Source: Aricia agestis
Lineage: Eukaryota; Arthropoda; Insecta; Lepidoptera; Lycaenidae
DNA length: 64,000 nucleotides
Reading direction: 5' to 3'
Assembly: GCF_905147365.1 (NCBI RefSeq)
Contig: NC_056416.1
Location: 888,001 to 952,000, forward strand
The notes under the pieces were generated by a model. The model worked only from the letters and a program-made list of their open reading frames with translations. It was not told where the DNA came from and made no database searches. This document shows positions 1 to 11,730 of this stretch, one piece after another (positions within the stretch are counted from its first letter, which is position 1; each line of letters begins with the position of its first letter). Made by a program: the position numbers and the translations under genes.

Positions 1-859
1 AATGATTTCCAGAAAAGTTTTAAAATATTTTGGAGGTTCTTTGTATGGCTTTTGATATTATTTATTTCAGTTTATTAGTTCGTGAAAAAAAGGCTTGGAA
101 GAAGTTATAACCCAAAATGTTAATTTCAATTTCTCCGGCTGTTCTGCCGAGTCGTACTGATGATGAAGGGTCTGTCCGGGGAGTAATCACCCACAGTCAC
201 AAATCATCAGCAGGTATGCGCAAGTACATCGGCGGCGACGGGACGTCTGCCGCGTGACAAACGCCGTGTTTATTAAACTTAAAACATAATACGGCACCGG
301 CGTAAATCATGCGCCGCGCGGGGGGGTTCGACCCACCGACCCCGACCCCCCCCGTGAACCCCCTCGACCCACCCGCGTCCACTAATTTTCAGAAATGGCC
401 ACTGAAGTTCAGACGTCGGAGGAATGCATCTGCATGTGATGTTGCGTTCTTTTTAATTTTGGCTTTAAACGAGCTACATTTTATGTTTAGTATATTTTAA
501 AAGTTAAAATATTTCGTGCTCGGGCCGGACGCCAGTTTTTGTTTTGCTAAGTAGAAAGGATTGGATTACTTTTTAGATATGAAGATTGAAGTGCGCGATT
601 TAAAATGAGCTGAAACTCTTTGAGCAAACGCAGGTCTCTGTCTATAGGAGCTCTTTAAACTTTTTTAAAATCCTACAGTGAGGTAAAAGCTTCTAGTTAG
701 TCAGTAGGCACCAAGGGACTACCGACTAGGGACTCTATTTGAGCCTCACAAAAATGAAAGTCAAAGAAAGCATTGCACCCTCCACGGCGAGTGTCCTAAT
801 ACAGGAGACAATTTAATTTCAAAAGGGACTAGCGGAGTCTACATTTCTCGGAGGGCAGG
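1..859. other. Unique non-coding DNA with a G/C-tract
   Basis: Mostly AT-rich sequence with no supported gene. Around 300-375 there is a short GC-rich stretch of G and C runs followed by CCACCCGCG that opens small frames on both strands. These have low complexity (Gly/Pro-rich) and no known motif. Confidence 0.6.
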
Positions 860-1460
860 TGGCCGCTAAAAGGGCGCATTATCGCACCACGGTCCGCGCT
901 GCCTCATTACAATTATTCAGAGATTTGCGCGCGCCTCGTCTCGCGAAATTAAATTCCGTCCGAGAGCCACAACAAATCATATTTATTTACACCTAAAATA
1001 CCTCGGGTGGCCATTACGGCGGCGGAGCGCGGACCGTTCGGGAGATTAGGCAAGGAGCGACATTAAAGTGAAATTATTTATTTAGGGCCCACCGGCTAGA
1101 TTACGTTACTCCATACGCATAAATAACGAAAACAATACCGGCTATTCTAATAAATTATCTTTTTATTGCCGGATTGTGAAAATTTTGGACACTTATCCGG
1201 CGGGAGGGAGGGGGGACGGTTTTGTCCCAATTATTTATGGCGGTCGAGACGCGGGGGACGGCTCGTCGGCGCGTCTGTCGCCTTCTTACGCGGACCTCCT
1301 TTTTTAATTAAAACTTTCGTGTAGGTTAATTAATGGGCGCATAATAATTAAATAGATATCTTTATTTCGGTGACATCTGAGAGCGTCTTAATTGCGATGA
1401 ACCTGAATTATGTTAGACGCGGTGCGTTATCGCTGAGATAACGTTAAACGCTGAAAGTGG
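860..1460. promoter_or_regulatory. Candidate cis-regulatory island
   Basis: A CpG-rich stretch with no recognised repeat. It combines GC-rich blocks with homeodomain-like AT cores, including TTTATGG (1234-1240), TTAATTAATGG (1326-1336) and ATAATAATTA (1341-1350), and several CATAAA/TAATAAA words. That mixture is typical of insect developmental enhancers, but conservation cannot be tested from this window. No open frame here has protein-like composition. Confidence 0.3.
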
Positions 1461-3451
1461 CTTATTGATGTGGACAACTGTACCGGCGATCGGGATTTAC
1501 TTTAAAATGCTCGCGACTCGCGTCTTTACGATCCTTGCAGTAAACTTTGATACCCATTTAAAATTTCATTTATTATGTAAATGTGGTTTTGAAATTCTTA
1601 AAATTGCTCTTAAATATCATCTAAGAAAATTATATTTTAGAACAATTTTATCTCCTTAGAACAAACAATAGTGATATCACGGGTCTATCTGCAGTCCGGA
1701 CACAATAAATGATTTATAAAGTTGTAATAAATCTGGTGAAGTAGTTTATGGCTGTTTATCTTTCCCCGTAGTTTGTAAACACGCGGCCATGAATCAAAGT
1801 GCACACGCCACCCGACGTCCCATTGTCCGACCCGACGCCACAAATCAATCACAAAAAAGTCCAAAAACAGAACCCACTAAATGTCCTTCAAACCAATACG
1901 GCACGGGAATACCTCGCTATGAATAATCTAATAAATAATCTTCTGGAGCGTAATTTATTAGCGACGAAGAAGAGGGGGGAATGGGGGGGTGCAAGCGGGA
2001 CGGAGCTAGCGTCGTCCGTCATAAATAACATCGGCAAAAACAATGGACAATGGCTTGCGGTGGCAGATACGTCTTCTTTAGCCGGGAAGTTCGGTGCGGG
2101 ACTGTCCCGGCTGCGCGGAACTCGTGCGCACGCTAGTGTCGCTGCAATGTCATAATTAATATCAATGTTTATTAGCAGTGCTACAGATTTGTAATTTAGT
2201 AATAGTAATACAGTAGCAATCAAAGGTGTGGAACCGCAAGTCCCAACGCACACAGTTTTGTACTGTATATGCGATGTCGCCAAAACGTAGAGTTTTCAAA
2301 GAACATCACATGGATCTTTCAGTGATTATAAAAAAATTAGGAGTGTTTTTTTTTTCTGTCTGTCTGTCTGATCCGTCTCTATTTTCACGCCTAAACCGCT
2401 GAACTGATATTCAGGAAATTTGGCATACCAAATTATTAGCTTCATAACTTTTGGTCCAGTAGAAATAATTTTTGGATAAACCAATTCGGCGCAAAAAAAA
2501 TACGATCAACAACCAGTAATAGTTCTAAAGGACATCAAAAGATGATCATGATGAGCATTGCAAAAACCCCGCGCCCACGTGTGGACAGTGGGCATGCGCG
2601 GGCGCAATTACCGCGCTAATTGACTTTTCATGTCGCCGTGTGCGGTCCCCCGTCTCGTCGCGTTGCGTCCACTACCTCAGGAGGATAAAACACGGATAAA
2701 TATTGTTCACTAGATAACTTGGCAACTTTATTCTATAAATATAGCTACTATTGCACAGATGAAATGCAGTTCTCATCGTAGAGGTTCTGAAATTACTGTG
2801 CTGATTTTGTACATATTTTATACTGTTATACAGCTAGAGATGGAGACAATAATGAATATTATAGACTAATTTTATCGCCAGAATATGTACGGTTCCCTGG
2901 GAGTCTTTTAAAAAGATAACATTCCGCTTTTGGTTGATGGTCAAATAAGTTTTAACTCGAAAGATAAAGTTTTTGATACTTAATAAAAATAATAAAAACG
3001 TCGTATGGTGAAATAAAACTACCCTCCTTTATGTCCACCGGTAGCACTTATCTATAAATAGGAATATTTATGTATATTTATATAGACGTGTTTTACGTCT
3101 GTCGGTCTGTTTGTCACCTTATCGCGTTTACGAGCGGTGCTCTTAGTGAAGAATGCGATATTTTCGTGGATCGTAAAACTAAAGATAAACTTTCTATACA
3201 TTTAGTTCGTATGCTAATTTCTACCGATGTATTGGTCGATAGGCTATTATAAGGTCATTAAAAAGGTATTAATATAGTGACTACGCTGGTGGTATGTCTA
3301 TTAAGCTATTTAACCGACTACGATGACGATTAGTAGGCATGGCTTAAGAGCATTGCATCGGTCAATTTACTTTTTCATTGGTCGAAACAAACTTAGCAAT
3401 TAGCAGTATGTTTCCATACCAATCAAAGGACATTTTTTTAGTGTCTTTACA
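1461..3451. other. Unique non-coding DNA with a small Helitron-like relic
   Basis: No gene supported. A relic at about 2351-2480 (CTGTCTGTCTGTCTG, then CACGCCTAAACCGCTGAACTG) resembles the 5' part of the (GTCT)n-associated Helitrons found elsewhere in the window. Overlapping open frames on both strands at 1799-2283 are mutual shadows without recognisable motifs. Confidence 0.5.
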
Positions 3452-3459
3452 CTGTAAAT

Positions 3460-3706
3460 CAGTGTTTTTCAATCTGTGGGTCGCGACCCCCTACGGGGGT
3501 CGCAAAGCCTTACTCGGGGGGCCGCCGACAGAAAGAAAAAGCTGACGTATGATAGATAAATATACCAAACTAGAAAAAAAAATCATTACCTAACTTAGGC
3601 AGCCTTTTAATAAAATTATTTCTTTGGCTTTCTATGACACGAGGGGGTCGCCAGTATATTTCAATCCGTAAAGGGGTCGCGAAATTAAAAAGATTGAAAA
3701 ACACTG
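3460..3706. mobile_element. Non-autonomous hAT-type MITE
   Basis: A 247-bp element with terminal inverted repeats CAGTGTTTTTCAATCT and AGATTGAAAAACACTG. The flanking 8-mers CTGTAAAT (3452-3459) and CTCTAAAT (3707-3714) differ at one base, as expected for an aged 8-bp hAT target duplication. Inside each end is a second inverted motif, GTCGCGACCCC near the left and GGGGTCGC near the right. It encodes no transposase. A relative sits at 55432-55628. Confidence 0.9.
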
Positions 3707-3714
3707 CTCTAAAT

Positions 3715-5538
3715 TGATCTGAAAATCCAGGTGTTTTGTTATTATAATTTATAATATTATGTTTTTATTTCTTTCACTTAAGATAGATTTTCGTCGTACT
3801 AGTGTATGAATGTCAGTCAAAAGGATGTTATTGTTTCTACTATTACAATGGTTATGGGAATTTGCATTCGCTCAATCCAAATCTGCCTTCGGTCAAACAA
3901 AGGCAATACAATTTTCCAAGTTGTAATGGAAAACTTGGACGAAACATCAAAAAGACAATTCCCTAAAGGTTTTTACAAATGTGGGCATCTTTGTTGATGT
4001 TTTTATGAATGAGCCTATTCTTTTATTTTATAGTAACTAATATGTAAGCAAAATAGAGACAAAATACAAAGTAATTCTTGCAGCGCTGTTTTTATACAGT
4101 AAATTAGTCTAAAAAAGGGATACACGCCCATGATCAATTTTTTTTTACTCTGTTCATGACGTATTTATATATATTAAAATTTTAAATTGGTGGCGCCTAG
4201 TAGAAGTTAGAACTTCGGAAGTCAATATCGACTCGATTAAGACTTCACTCTTTTTATTTTCCGATACAAATTCTCCTCAGAAAAGAAAGCTTTCTAAGAG
4301 TGTTTACAAGATTTACATGAGTCGTTAATAGTTTAAGAATGGGTCGTAAAGTCCCACGAAGACTGGAATAAATTGGGACATCCCATCAGGAGCGCGCGCT
4401 GAATTACGACGCGACTGAATTTACTATTGTTTTATGTCGTGTTCTATGGCAGGTTATTTTTATATCAATCTATTTTTATGTGAATACGATTTGGCGAATT
4501 TCGTTAAAGCTATGCGTGACCACTAAAGATAAAAGATTTCTTTCTTCGTTAGAAGACTTATTTTATTCTTTCCCCTTTCTTCTCTGGTCATCCTTACCTA
4601 ATGTTAAAGGCACTGCTACGTTTTGACCTTAATGGCTACTGCCTTAATTTGCCAGTGACCTATTTACTGCATGTCAGCACCTACTGCATCTTTATCGTGC
4701 TGCAAGGAAGGTGAACATTTCGTTGCTTTGTACAGCGTCCAGTGCATCATCAGAAACCCGTCAGCGCGTAAGCGTACGGCATGAGTCCGATGCAATGGAC
4801 GCGTAGCTTACGTGAAGGGTGTTCTTAGCTATTGAATGTTTACGCGATTGTTGGGGTCTGTTTAAGATCTAGATCTTGTGAATACTGACAGTCAGTCATG
4901 CCACTTGCTAGTTAGCACATCAGTTAGTTTGGTGAGTTAAGATGTGATTACAAGTTATATTTTGTTTTATGCCACTTTCAAGCAAAAATTACTAAGCGTA
5001 TTACGATGAGATATTTTCGTAGTTGCCTTTCCCTAAACACTGTGATTTTATCATAGGAGCCTGTCTCCATTCTCTACGCGAGCTGCAGGTGCATTGCATT
5101 TAATTTAAGTATGACCAAATTTTTAAATTCTTAATTATTTGTATGTTTCTAAGTGCCTCTCATAATCTTTCTTTCAATTTATTCAAATCCAAGGCTAGTC
5201 GCCTTTACACGGATTTTGACATTGAATACGAAAATTTTTCCTAGCTACATATTTTGCCATACTTCCACATTTAGGCTACAATCTCTTCCGAATATAGGTC
5301 TATAACTTGAGTACTGAAGGGCACCTCAAGTCTACTGCTGGCAGGTCGCCAGGCTTCGAACCCTGATTTACGAGCTGCTAGTCTACCTCACTCCGATCCA
5401 CATGGACCAGTTCATCCACTGAGATTCGATGCCCATAAAATGTTGAGTTTTATAGGGCGATTATGCGGGTAACAGAAATGAGAAAGTTGATAATTTGAAC
5501 GTCGAAAAATTGTATAAGATTTGACATTAGCACATTAT
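3715..5538. other. Unique AT-rich non-coding DNA; weak tRNA-like patch
   Basis: No gene supported. Around 5325-5430 on the minus strand there is a B-box-like word (AGGGTTCGAAGCC, rc of about 5352-5364) about 20 bases after a possible A-box-like word. This could be the head of a tRNA-derived SINE, but no full structure or second copy is present in the window. Confidence 0.45.
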
Positions 5539-5670
5539 GGGCCTGTTTTACCACTTCCTGATAAGGCTATCCACAAACTAACTTGCCAGATCAAGTATGG
5601 AGAATCTGTCAAAAAAGTTGTGAATAGCCTATTAATAAGGCACTTTATCAGAAAGTGGTGAAACAGGCCC
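5539..5670. mobile_element. Harbinger-like MITE (GGGCCTGTTT family)
   Basis: A 132-bp element with inverted ends GGGCCTGTTTTACCACTT and AAGTGGTGAAACAGGCCC. The flanks are TAT on the left and TAA on the right, compatible with a mutated 3-bp TWA duplication of the PIF/Harbinger type. No coding capacity. A second family member with a duplicated left arm lies at 31026-31226. Confidence 0.8.
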
Positions 5671-5679
5671 TAAGTATCG

Positions 5680-5774
5680 CTAATGGCGCAGTTTCACTGG
5701 TCGATAGGGCCCGCATGCGGGGTGCGGGAGACTTCTGAAACGCATGCCACGACCAATAAAAATGCGCCATTAGT
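5680..5774. mobile_element. Short inverted-repeat element
   Basis: The ends CTAATGGCGCA and TGCGCCATTAG pair with each other, and inner segments CACTGGTCG and CGACCAAT extend the pairing imperfectly. The overall length of about 95 bp suggests a small MITE sitting ten bases from the previous one. Transposon superfamily is uncertain. Confidence 0.6.
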
Positions 5775-7365
5775 TGTCATAGACTCCCCGTATGCTGTAT
5801 ACCGAACGAGTTAACGACATTTTTTGACAGAGTTTGTACATTGTCCCACTCTTTGTCTCTTTCACTCGCCCATTGAAATATTGCTATCTCCTTACCACTG
5901 GAAATGCGATAGAAATACGCTTGAGCTTTGCAAACCTCTTAGGCGATTCGTCTGTCCCTAGCATTGCAGTGTCTGTTTTCTAGTTTTCAATCTCTATAGT
6001 CTATAGTAATTTTCCTGAGTAATTTTAGTGTTTCTTATGACACCGCCCTTATGTACATAAAGTGTGTTGAGTGACAGGTGGTGTTTACACGAGCGCCGCG
6101 CCTGATGTATGTGCGTCTGTGTAGTGTCAGAGTGCAAACTGCATGTTGGAAATGTATTATGACGAGTGGGGCTTAGCTATAATTTAACTATCATAAATTA
6201 CGAATGAATCTTGTAAGTTCTATTGCTCTACTCTTTACCTGAGGGGTTTATAAGATTAAGAGATATAATTAGATTCGACTTAGTCTTAACATTCTCAACA
6301 CATACACACACACAACACACTGACTACATAAAAATGGCGTCGGCAGTTTTCCGACAAAATATGTAAAATAATGTGTCTACAAAAACATGTAAAAATATGA
6401 CATCTCAGTGACTCTATTCTAATCTGTAATACATCAACGTCAATGCGTCAAGACGGACCTCGATGTAAAATCTAAATCTAGACACATTTGTCACCGCATC
6501 CGTTACTCACGTTTTATCGGCCATTACTCTTTGATTAAAACTATAAAATAAATCGTCAACGTTAAAAACGGCGTCTTGTCGCGGCCGCCGACGCACTCGG
6601 CTCGAATATTTTACATGTTTTATGACAGCTTTAATGTTTGACATAAATAATTGACACCCACCGCAAATTGACAGGTTGTTTTGCGACGGATTAAGCCGTG
6701 CGCCGCACAGCGCACTGCACAGCCAGGGGCAGACCCTTCGAGCTTCTACATATTATGTGAATTAGAATTATTATTTTATTTACTTTATGGACTTGAGTTT
6801 AGCGACAATAGTGTTAGAAAACTTTCCAATATTAGATAGATATAATTGAAAAAAAAAGTATCTGATCCATTAAAAATATCACAAAACCATGAACGATGCC
6901 GATGATTTAGTGATTTTTACTGATTCTAAACTTACATTTTTTGCATTTCTTATGTTTTCATCACTTCATTATCAACGTATTTTACCTTGTGAATTGTGAT
7001 AATGTATCGTAATATTTTCTACCCGATATTTCGTGTTTTCGTGCATGTCCCAGATTTTTTATTTATATTGCACCTGATTTAAAACCCACTGGAGAGCGTC
7101 TGCATAATAGTCAGGTGTTAATAGTGTAAACCTTATTCATCAATGCCAGAGAGTGCCGACATAAATATTATAGATATATGACAGTATCATCTTAATTATT
7201 TTTGACGTTGATTTAAATCATAGATTAGTCTAGTTTTGTAACGTCCGAGAAAAAATTATTCTCGTTCTGCTGACGAAGTGACGCAACGCGTGGGCGACGC
7301 GGCGCTGCCAAAACTGGCCGCCATCCGTCATCCGCTGACGTGACACTGATGCAGTGTCTAGCTGT
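5775..7365. other. Unique non-coding DNA
   Basis: No gene supported. A short CA-rich tract occurs near 6300-6320. There is a GC-rich patch around 6570-6730 and another at 7260-7345. Nothing in it resembles an exon or RNA gene. Confidence 0.5.
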
Positions 7366-7660
7366 TACACATCCATGGCAAGTTCTTCGCAAATTGCGAT
7401 TCGATTTTCAAAAGCTCATACTCTCAAAATATAGTCTCATGCCAAAATTCTTTAAAAAGTAAAAAGTCCATAGACGTTATCGAAACTAGATATAGCTAAT
7501 CATAAACTCTCGAAAGTTATAGTGCTACATCTAGTTCTTAAACATCAATGGCGAGTTCCTTACAATTTACAAATTACAATTCAATTTTCGAACGCGCATT
7601 TCTTGAATAAAAAATAACAATCCCGTAGACATTAACAAAACTAGATGTAGCAAATCTTAA
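7366..7660 (+). repeat. Diverged tandem duplication, period about 175 bp
   Basis: The segment 7366-7490 (ACATCCATGGCAAGTTC ... AACTAGATATAGCTAATC) recurs in diverged form at about 7543-7655 (AACATCAATGGCGAGTTC ... AACTAGATGTAGCAAATC) in the same order and orientation. Divergence is large, so this is an old duplication. No coding potential was seen. Confidence 0.6.
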
Positions 7661-8632
7661 TAGTCCAAGAGCCGAGTATGCTAAGTTCCCCGGAAGTTCG
7701 TTACCCGGACTGCGCGTCCCGAGCGCCCCCTGGAGCCGTATTCTCGCACTTTATTGTCCACAAAAACTTCCAACTCGTATGCAGTTATCATCTTGGAAGT
7801 TGGGAGCTGATATTTATGAATATCTGCTTCTTTTAGCTCTTTGGGGTGGTGGGTTTTGTTCGGCTCTTGGACTATAAAAACACAGGTTTATGTATCTCAT
7901 TTTGTCATACTTTTGCAGTGTCTACGAATAATAAAGTGTGTCTTGTCTTTGACGCTCAAACCGCTGAACCGTTTTTGATGAAATTTTGTATAATAATAAT
8001 AATACTCCCCACACCGGTTTCGGTGACGGTGGCCGCTTTCATTGAAACCAGGCCAGGTACGCAGGAGTAATTTTATAGTGCCCAAGTGTGTGCGCAGTAC
8101 ACAAGAGCACTCTCTATTCCTTTACTCTCATAACCCAGTGGGACGAAAGACATTAAATTATGCGATTTTTCTTTATGTCCTAATAGCGCGTAGTCCAGGA
8201 GCCAAATAACGTGTCAACTAATTTGTTCACAACATCGAACTACCAATAAACTGCAATTAAAATACCAATAAAATCGACATAAACCCGACCACAAAACAAA
8301 TTGATTGGTTCCTAACTTGAGTGATCGATTTTATAGTTCTTAAACCTTCTTTGTAATGTTTAAACACGGTGTAAATTTTGTAGACACCTTAAAATCACAG
8401 GCGATAAAAATCAAATAACAATATACAGTAGTAAGGGGCCATTACTAGTAACACAGGTATAAGGGCCATATGGTCACACTGTAGTATGAGGCACGAATAG
8501 AGGCGAAAAGCTCCTTTCGTCCGTGAGAAGATTTGGGAGCATTATATTCGCGTTAAGTTAGCAGTAAGTCATTAGTGCAAATGTTTGCGAGTTTTTAAGG
8601 ACGTTCAGATCGTGTTCAAATTAACTCAATCG
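7661..8632. other. Unique non-coding DNA with a Helitron-like fragment
   Basis: No gene supported. Around 7908-8010 the sequence (CGCTCAAACCGCTGAACCG followed by a TTTGATGAAATTTTG-like word) resembles the internal 5' portion of the lepidopteran (GTCT)n Helitron-like repeats. The rest is AT-rich. Confidence 0.45.
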
Positions 8633-8756
8633 TCAGACCGCAACGCCACGCTTAGATGCATTTCTGTATGGATATGACAGATTCGCAAGACGTCTCACGC
8701 AATTGAAATCTGTCAAATCCATACAAATTTGGAAATACATCTACGTTGCGGTCTGA
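8633..8756. mobile_element. MITE (TCAGACCGCAACG family), copy 1
   Basis: The inverted ends TCAGACCGCAACG and CGTTGCGGTCTGA bound an element with an inner word ATGACAGATTCGCAAGACGT. The right flank continues ATTGACCCTTA, a word also seen beside copies at 11031-11100 and 51447-51610, so the true element may extend to about 8767. No coding capacity. Confidence 0.8.
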
Positions 8757-8919
8757 ATTGACCCTTAGGATTTGAAAGCCGATTTCTTTAAACATCCTGA
8801 CATATTTGACATTAAATATTAAGTTTGTGACTTGTTTTATGATTTGGATCATAGTAATTAACAAAATTTATTTTTCCTCACATTGAGTAGAAAATATGAT
8901 GATTATAATTACTGTACTG

Positions 8920-9095
8920 GGCGAAACATGGCGGTAGCGGTCATTGACTCCCTGTCAAAACACTTATCACTTTCTATATAAACTGCGATTGATGATGGAC
9001 TAGGAACATCTGACACTTCATTGTCAATCACGGTTTATATATAAAATGGCAAGTTTTTGACAGGGAGTTAATGACCGCTACCGCCATGTTTCGCC
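8920..9095. mobile_element. Long-TIR MITE
   Basis: A 176-bp element whose ends form inverted repeats of about 45 bp with few mismatches, starting GGCGAAACATGGCGGTAGCG and ending CGCTACCGCCATGTTTCGCC, each followed inward by a TGACAGGGAG-type word. The centre also pairs partly. The target duplication is not clear. No coding capacity. Confidence 0.85.
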
Positions 9096-10429
9096 GAGTA
9101 GGTACAGTATAGGAAAACCCTGTGACGTCACAATTGCCTTTATTGCCTGCCGATGTTGCAAGTTGACTCATTCATTATTATTTATAGCATGATATTATAC
9201 TATAATATTGTGAGTTGGCCCACTTTTTTTTGTTTTTAACCTACTTTACAGAATGCTTAAAAATTTTATTTGCAATAATTCAATTTGTTGTATTTAAAAC
9301 GTGTTGACATTTTGAGTTCGATCGGCACGCATTATTGTTCGGATTTATTGTACCTCTTATAAAACCTAAACGCCAATGAAATAAGGACCATAATAAACTG
9401 CGGGGTAAAAAGTTTCCGAACGTTCAATGTAGAGACAGCATGTACAGTTGAAACAAACATGGCGGAAATAAAAAGATACGATTGTCACATTCTGGTGACT
9501 ACTCCTAGACAACGACCATACCAGCAGAGGCCGCCCGAGCCATTCTATCTCCTACCTCGTATACATAAAGTCCAATTTGCCGTAACAAAAGTCTAGATTT
9601 TAAATTTCCAACCGCCGCGACATTAAATCGTAATCGAACACTTTGGCGGGTACAATCCGGCGTTACCTCCGGGGGAGTGATCCTTATGTCAAAGACATAG
9701 AGGTCATTTCGGAGGTAACGTTGCAGGCTACGTAGAGGTATAAATATGCACTTATCTTTCTTTTTAGTTAAGTAAGTCTGCATAATGCAGGCCTTGCAGT
9801 GGGCCACGTGCGCGGGAATAAAATTTTAGCACCCGACATTGTTCTGGAGATAGGCCATTCCCGCCGTAACGAAGCGACTGACTATAACTCGGAGCACTTT
9901 TTATTGGAACTAGTCGGATTCATTTTGACTGCAATCCTCTCAGATTGCATTTTATTTAATAATGCTTCTGTTTATCAATTTTGTGAATTTGATATCTTAG
10001 AAAATAGGTTTCATGGTAACTTTGTTGCACTGAACTTCATATATCATGCGAGAACTGCACATTTTTCCGGAACAAATACTAACTTAGCCAAAATTTTATC
10101 AAAATCGGCTCCTTGGCAAGCGTTGAGATTGTTGAGATTTAACATGACTTTCGGATTTATAATAAATACTTATTATGTAAGTATTAGGAGTTTGTATACT
10201 GGATTAAACTTATATATTTTTTGTTTCAGGTATGCGCCCCTGAAAATATCTAGTTAGAAGTTCCTCACAAAAAACTGTGGTAAGACAGTGTGTTTGTGAA
10301 TTTAAACATATTATCATCGATGTAAATAACAGAAAAAAAAACATTAATAAGGAATGCTAAAAAAAAACTATAATCTACAAGATAGCGTATGCATACAGCT
10401 TTACCCAACAATTATTATCAATCAATCGT
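9096..10429. other. Unique non-coding DNA with an open frame of doubtful meaning
   Basis: An inverted repeat GTTACCTCCG / CGGAGGTAAC spans about 9662-9722. A 152-codon open frame on the plus strand (9799-10257) has no recognisable domain, is Phe/Ile/Asn-rich as expected for AT-rich DNA, and overlaps no supporting signal beyond a TTTGTTTCAG-like acceptor at about 10221. I do not call it a gene. Confidence 0.5.
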
Positions 10430-10680
10430 CGCGGCTTATGTCGGGCGGCGGAGTGACGCCGCGTCCCGGCCCGTCTGACGTGTCACTTATATTTTTAATT
10501 ACGGACTAATTATGACGATAAATTGGCCACTTTAATACGCCGGGAAACATATTTTATCGTCCGATAATTGCGAAATTATTGAATTTTTACACCAGCAGTT
10601 CGCGATGTGAAAGGATACATAGCGGCGGCGCCGCGCGGGCTTCGCGGGGCGTTGTGATTTTTTTTAATGAGCCATTCAAA
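10430..10680. promoter_or_regulatory. Candidate cis-regulatory island
   Basis: GC-rich blocks alternate with homeodomain-like cores (TTTTTAATTACGG, CTAATTATGACG, GACGATAAATTGG) and TTTATCG words in a stretch without recognised repeats. The composition resembles the other islands of this window. Function is an inference from composition only. Confidence 0.25.
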
Positions 10681-11030
10681 TTTCTATATTTGTTTCTTCT
10701 TGTGTAGTAAATAAAGTTCAGATTTAAATTTGGCACGCTTCAAAAAGCATCGACGCGTCACCGCTCACGTTGCAAAGTAAACCGATTCTTAATCTCTCAG
10801 TGTAGTAAGACATTGATGTAATTCATTTGTAACGCCGTGCCAAGAGCATTGCCCTCCTTCTGGAGTCGGTTAAATGTTAATGGCGGGAAATGGGTCAATA
10901 ATCTGCATAAACGACCAATAATATGCATAAATAGGTCAATATGCTCGATGTAACTGAACGTGACAGGTGACACGGCACTGCTCGCGACACGTTATTTCAG
11001 TGACACGTCATGTAGACTAGTGACGTTGTC
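10681..11030. other. Unique non-coding DNA
   Basis: No gene, RNA or repeat recognised. Three near-copies of an AATATGCATAAA/TCTGCATAAA word occur at about 10898-10935, each near GGTCAATA or ACCAATA, and may belong to a regulatory cluster. Confidence 0.4.
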
Positions 11031-11100
11031 TCAGACCGCATTTGTATGGATTTGACAGATTTGCAAGATGTCTCAGGCAATTGAGATAATTGACCCTTAG
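11031..11100. mobile_element. MITE (TCAGACCGCA family), truncated copy 2
   Basis: Shares TCAGACCGCA, the inner word GACAGATTTGCAAGATGTCT and the terminal TTGACCCTTAG with copies at 8633-8756 and 51447-51610. The middle and most of the right arm are deleted, so only about 70 bp remain. Confidence 0.7.
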
Positions 11101-11406
11101 AATAGCAAACCTAGTACCTTTAACCCCTTGAATGTCCGGTGTATAGGGTGTATAATAAAAGCGAAGATCTTTCATTGGCGACCATTTTACTGTCTCTAAC
11201 GATTTGTTCAATTAAAGTCAACCAACTTAAAATAAAGGACTGTGAGCTTTTGATATTGGAATCTCTCTAAAGTCTAAACTTTCTAGTATCTATCTTTTGG
11301 TGCGCTTATCTTGCTGATTTGATAAGATTAACACTAGGCAAATATAACTATATTTTAATATAAAAAAATATAACTGTTTTCAAGCTTCATTGAAATAAAA
11401 TACTAC
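11101..11406. other. Unique non-coding DNA
   Basis: AT-rich sequence of about 300 bases between the truncated MITE and a SINE. Nothing recognised. Confidence 0.4.
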
Positions 11407-11730
11407 TTTTTTTATGAAATAAAGGGGCAAACGAGCAAACGGGTCACCTGATGGAAAGCAACTTCCGTCGCCCATGGACACTCGCAGCATCAGAAGAGCT
11501 GCAGGTGCGTTGCCGGCCTTTTAAGAGGGAATTAGGGTAATAGGGGAAGGTAGTGATGGGAAGGGAAGGGAATAGGGTAGGGAAGGGAACAGGGTAGGGG
11601 ATTGGGCCTCCGGTAAACTCACTCACTCGGCGAAACACAGCGCAAATGCTGTTTCACTCCGGTTTTCTGTGAGAACGTGGTATTTCTCCGGTCGAGCCGG
11701 TCCATTCGTGCCGAAGCATGGCTCTCCCAC
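11407..11730 (-). mobile_element. SINE-like element (Metulj-like), copy 1
   Basis: Reads on the minus strand from GTGGGAGAGCCATGCTTCGG, through GTTTCGCCGAGTGAGTGAG and CCGGAGGCCCAATCC, a run of CCCTA/TTCCC units, CTGCAGCTCTTCTGATGCTG, CAGGTGACCCGTTTGCTCG, to a poly(A) tail (poly-T at 11407-11413). About 324 bp. Four copies occur in this window. I associate this sequence with Metulj-type SINEs of butterflies and moths from memory; the class is not proven here. Confidence 0.75.

Noticed and set aside
1799..2283. Overlapping 118- and 131-codon frames on opposite strands
   Set aside because: Mutual shadows, no recognisable family, no splice-consistent ends.
9799..10257. 152-codon plus-strand open frame
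   Set aside because: AT-driven amino acid composition, no motif, no splice or promoter context beyond a weak acceptor-like word.
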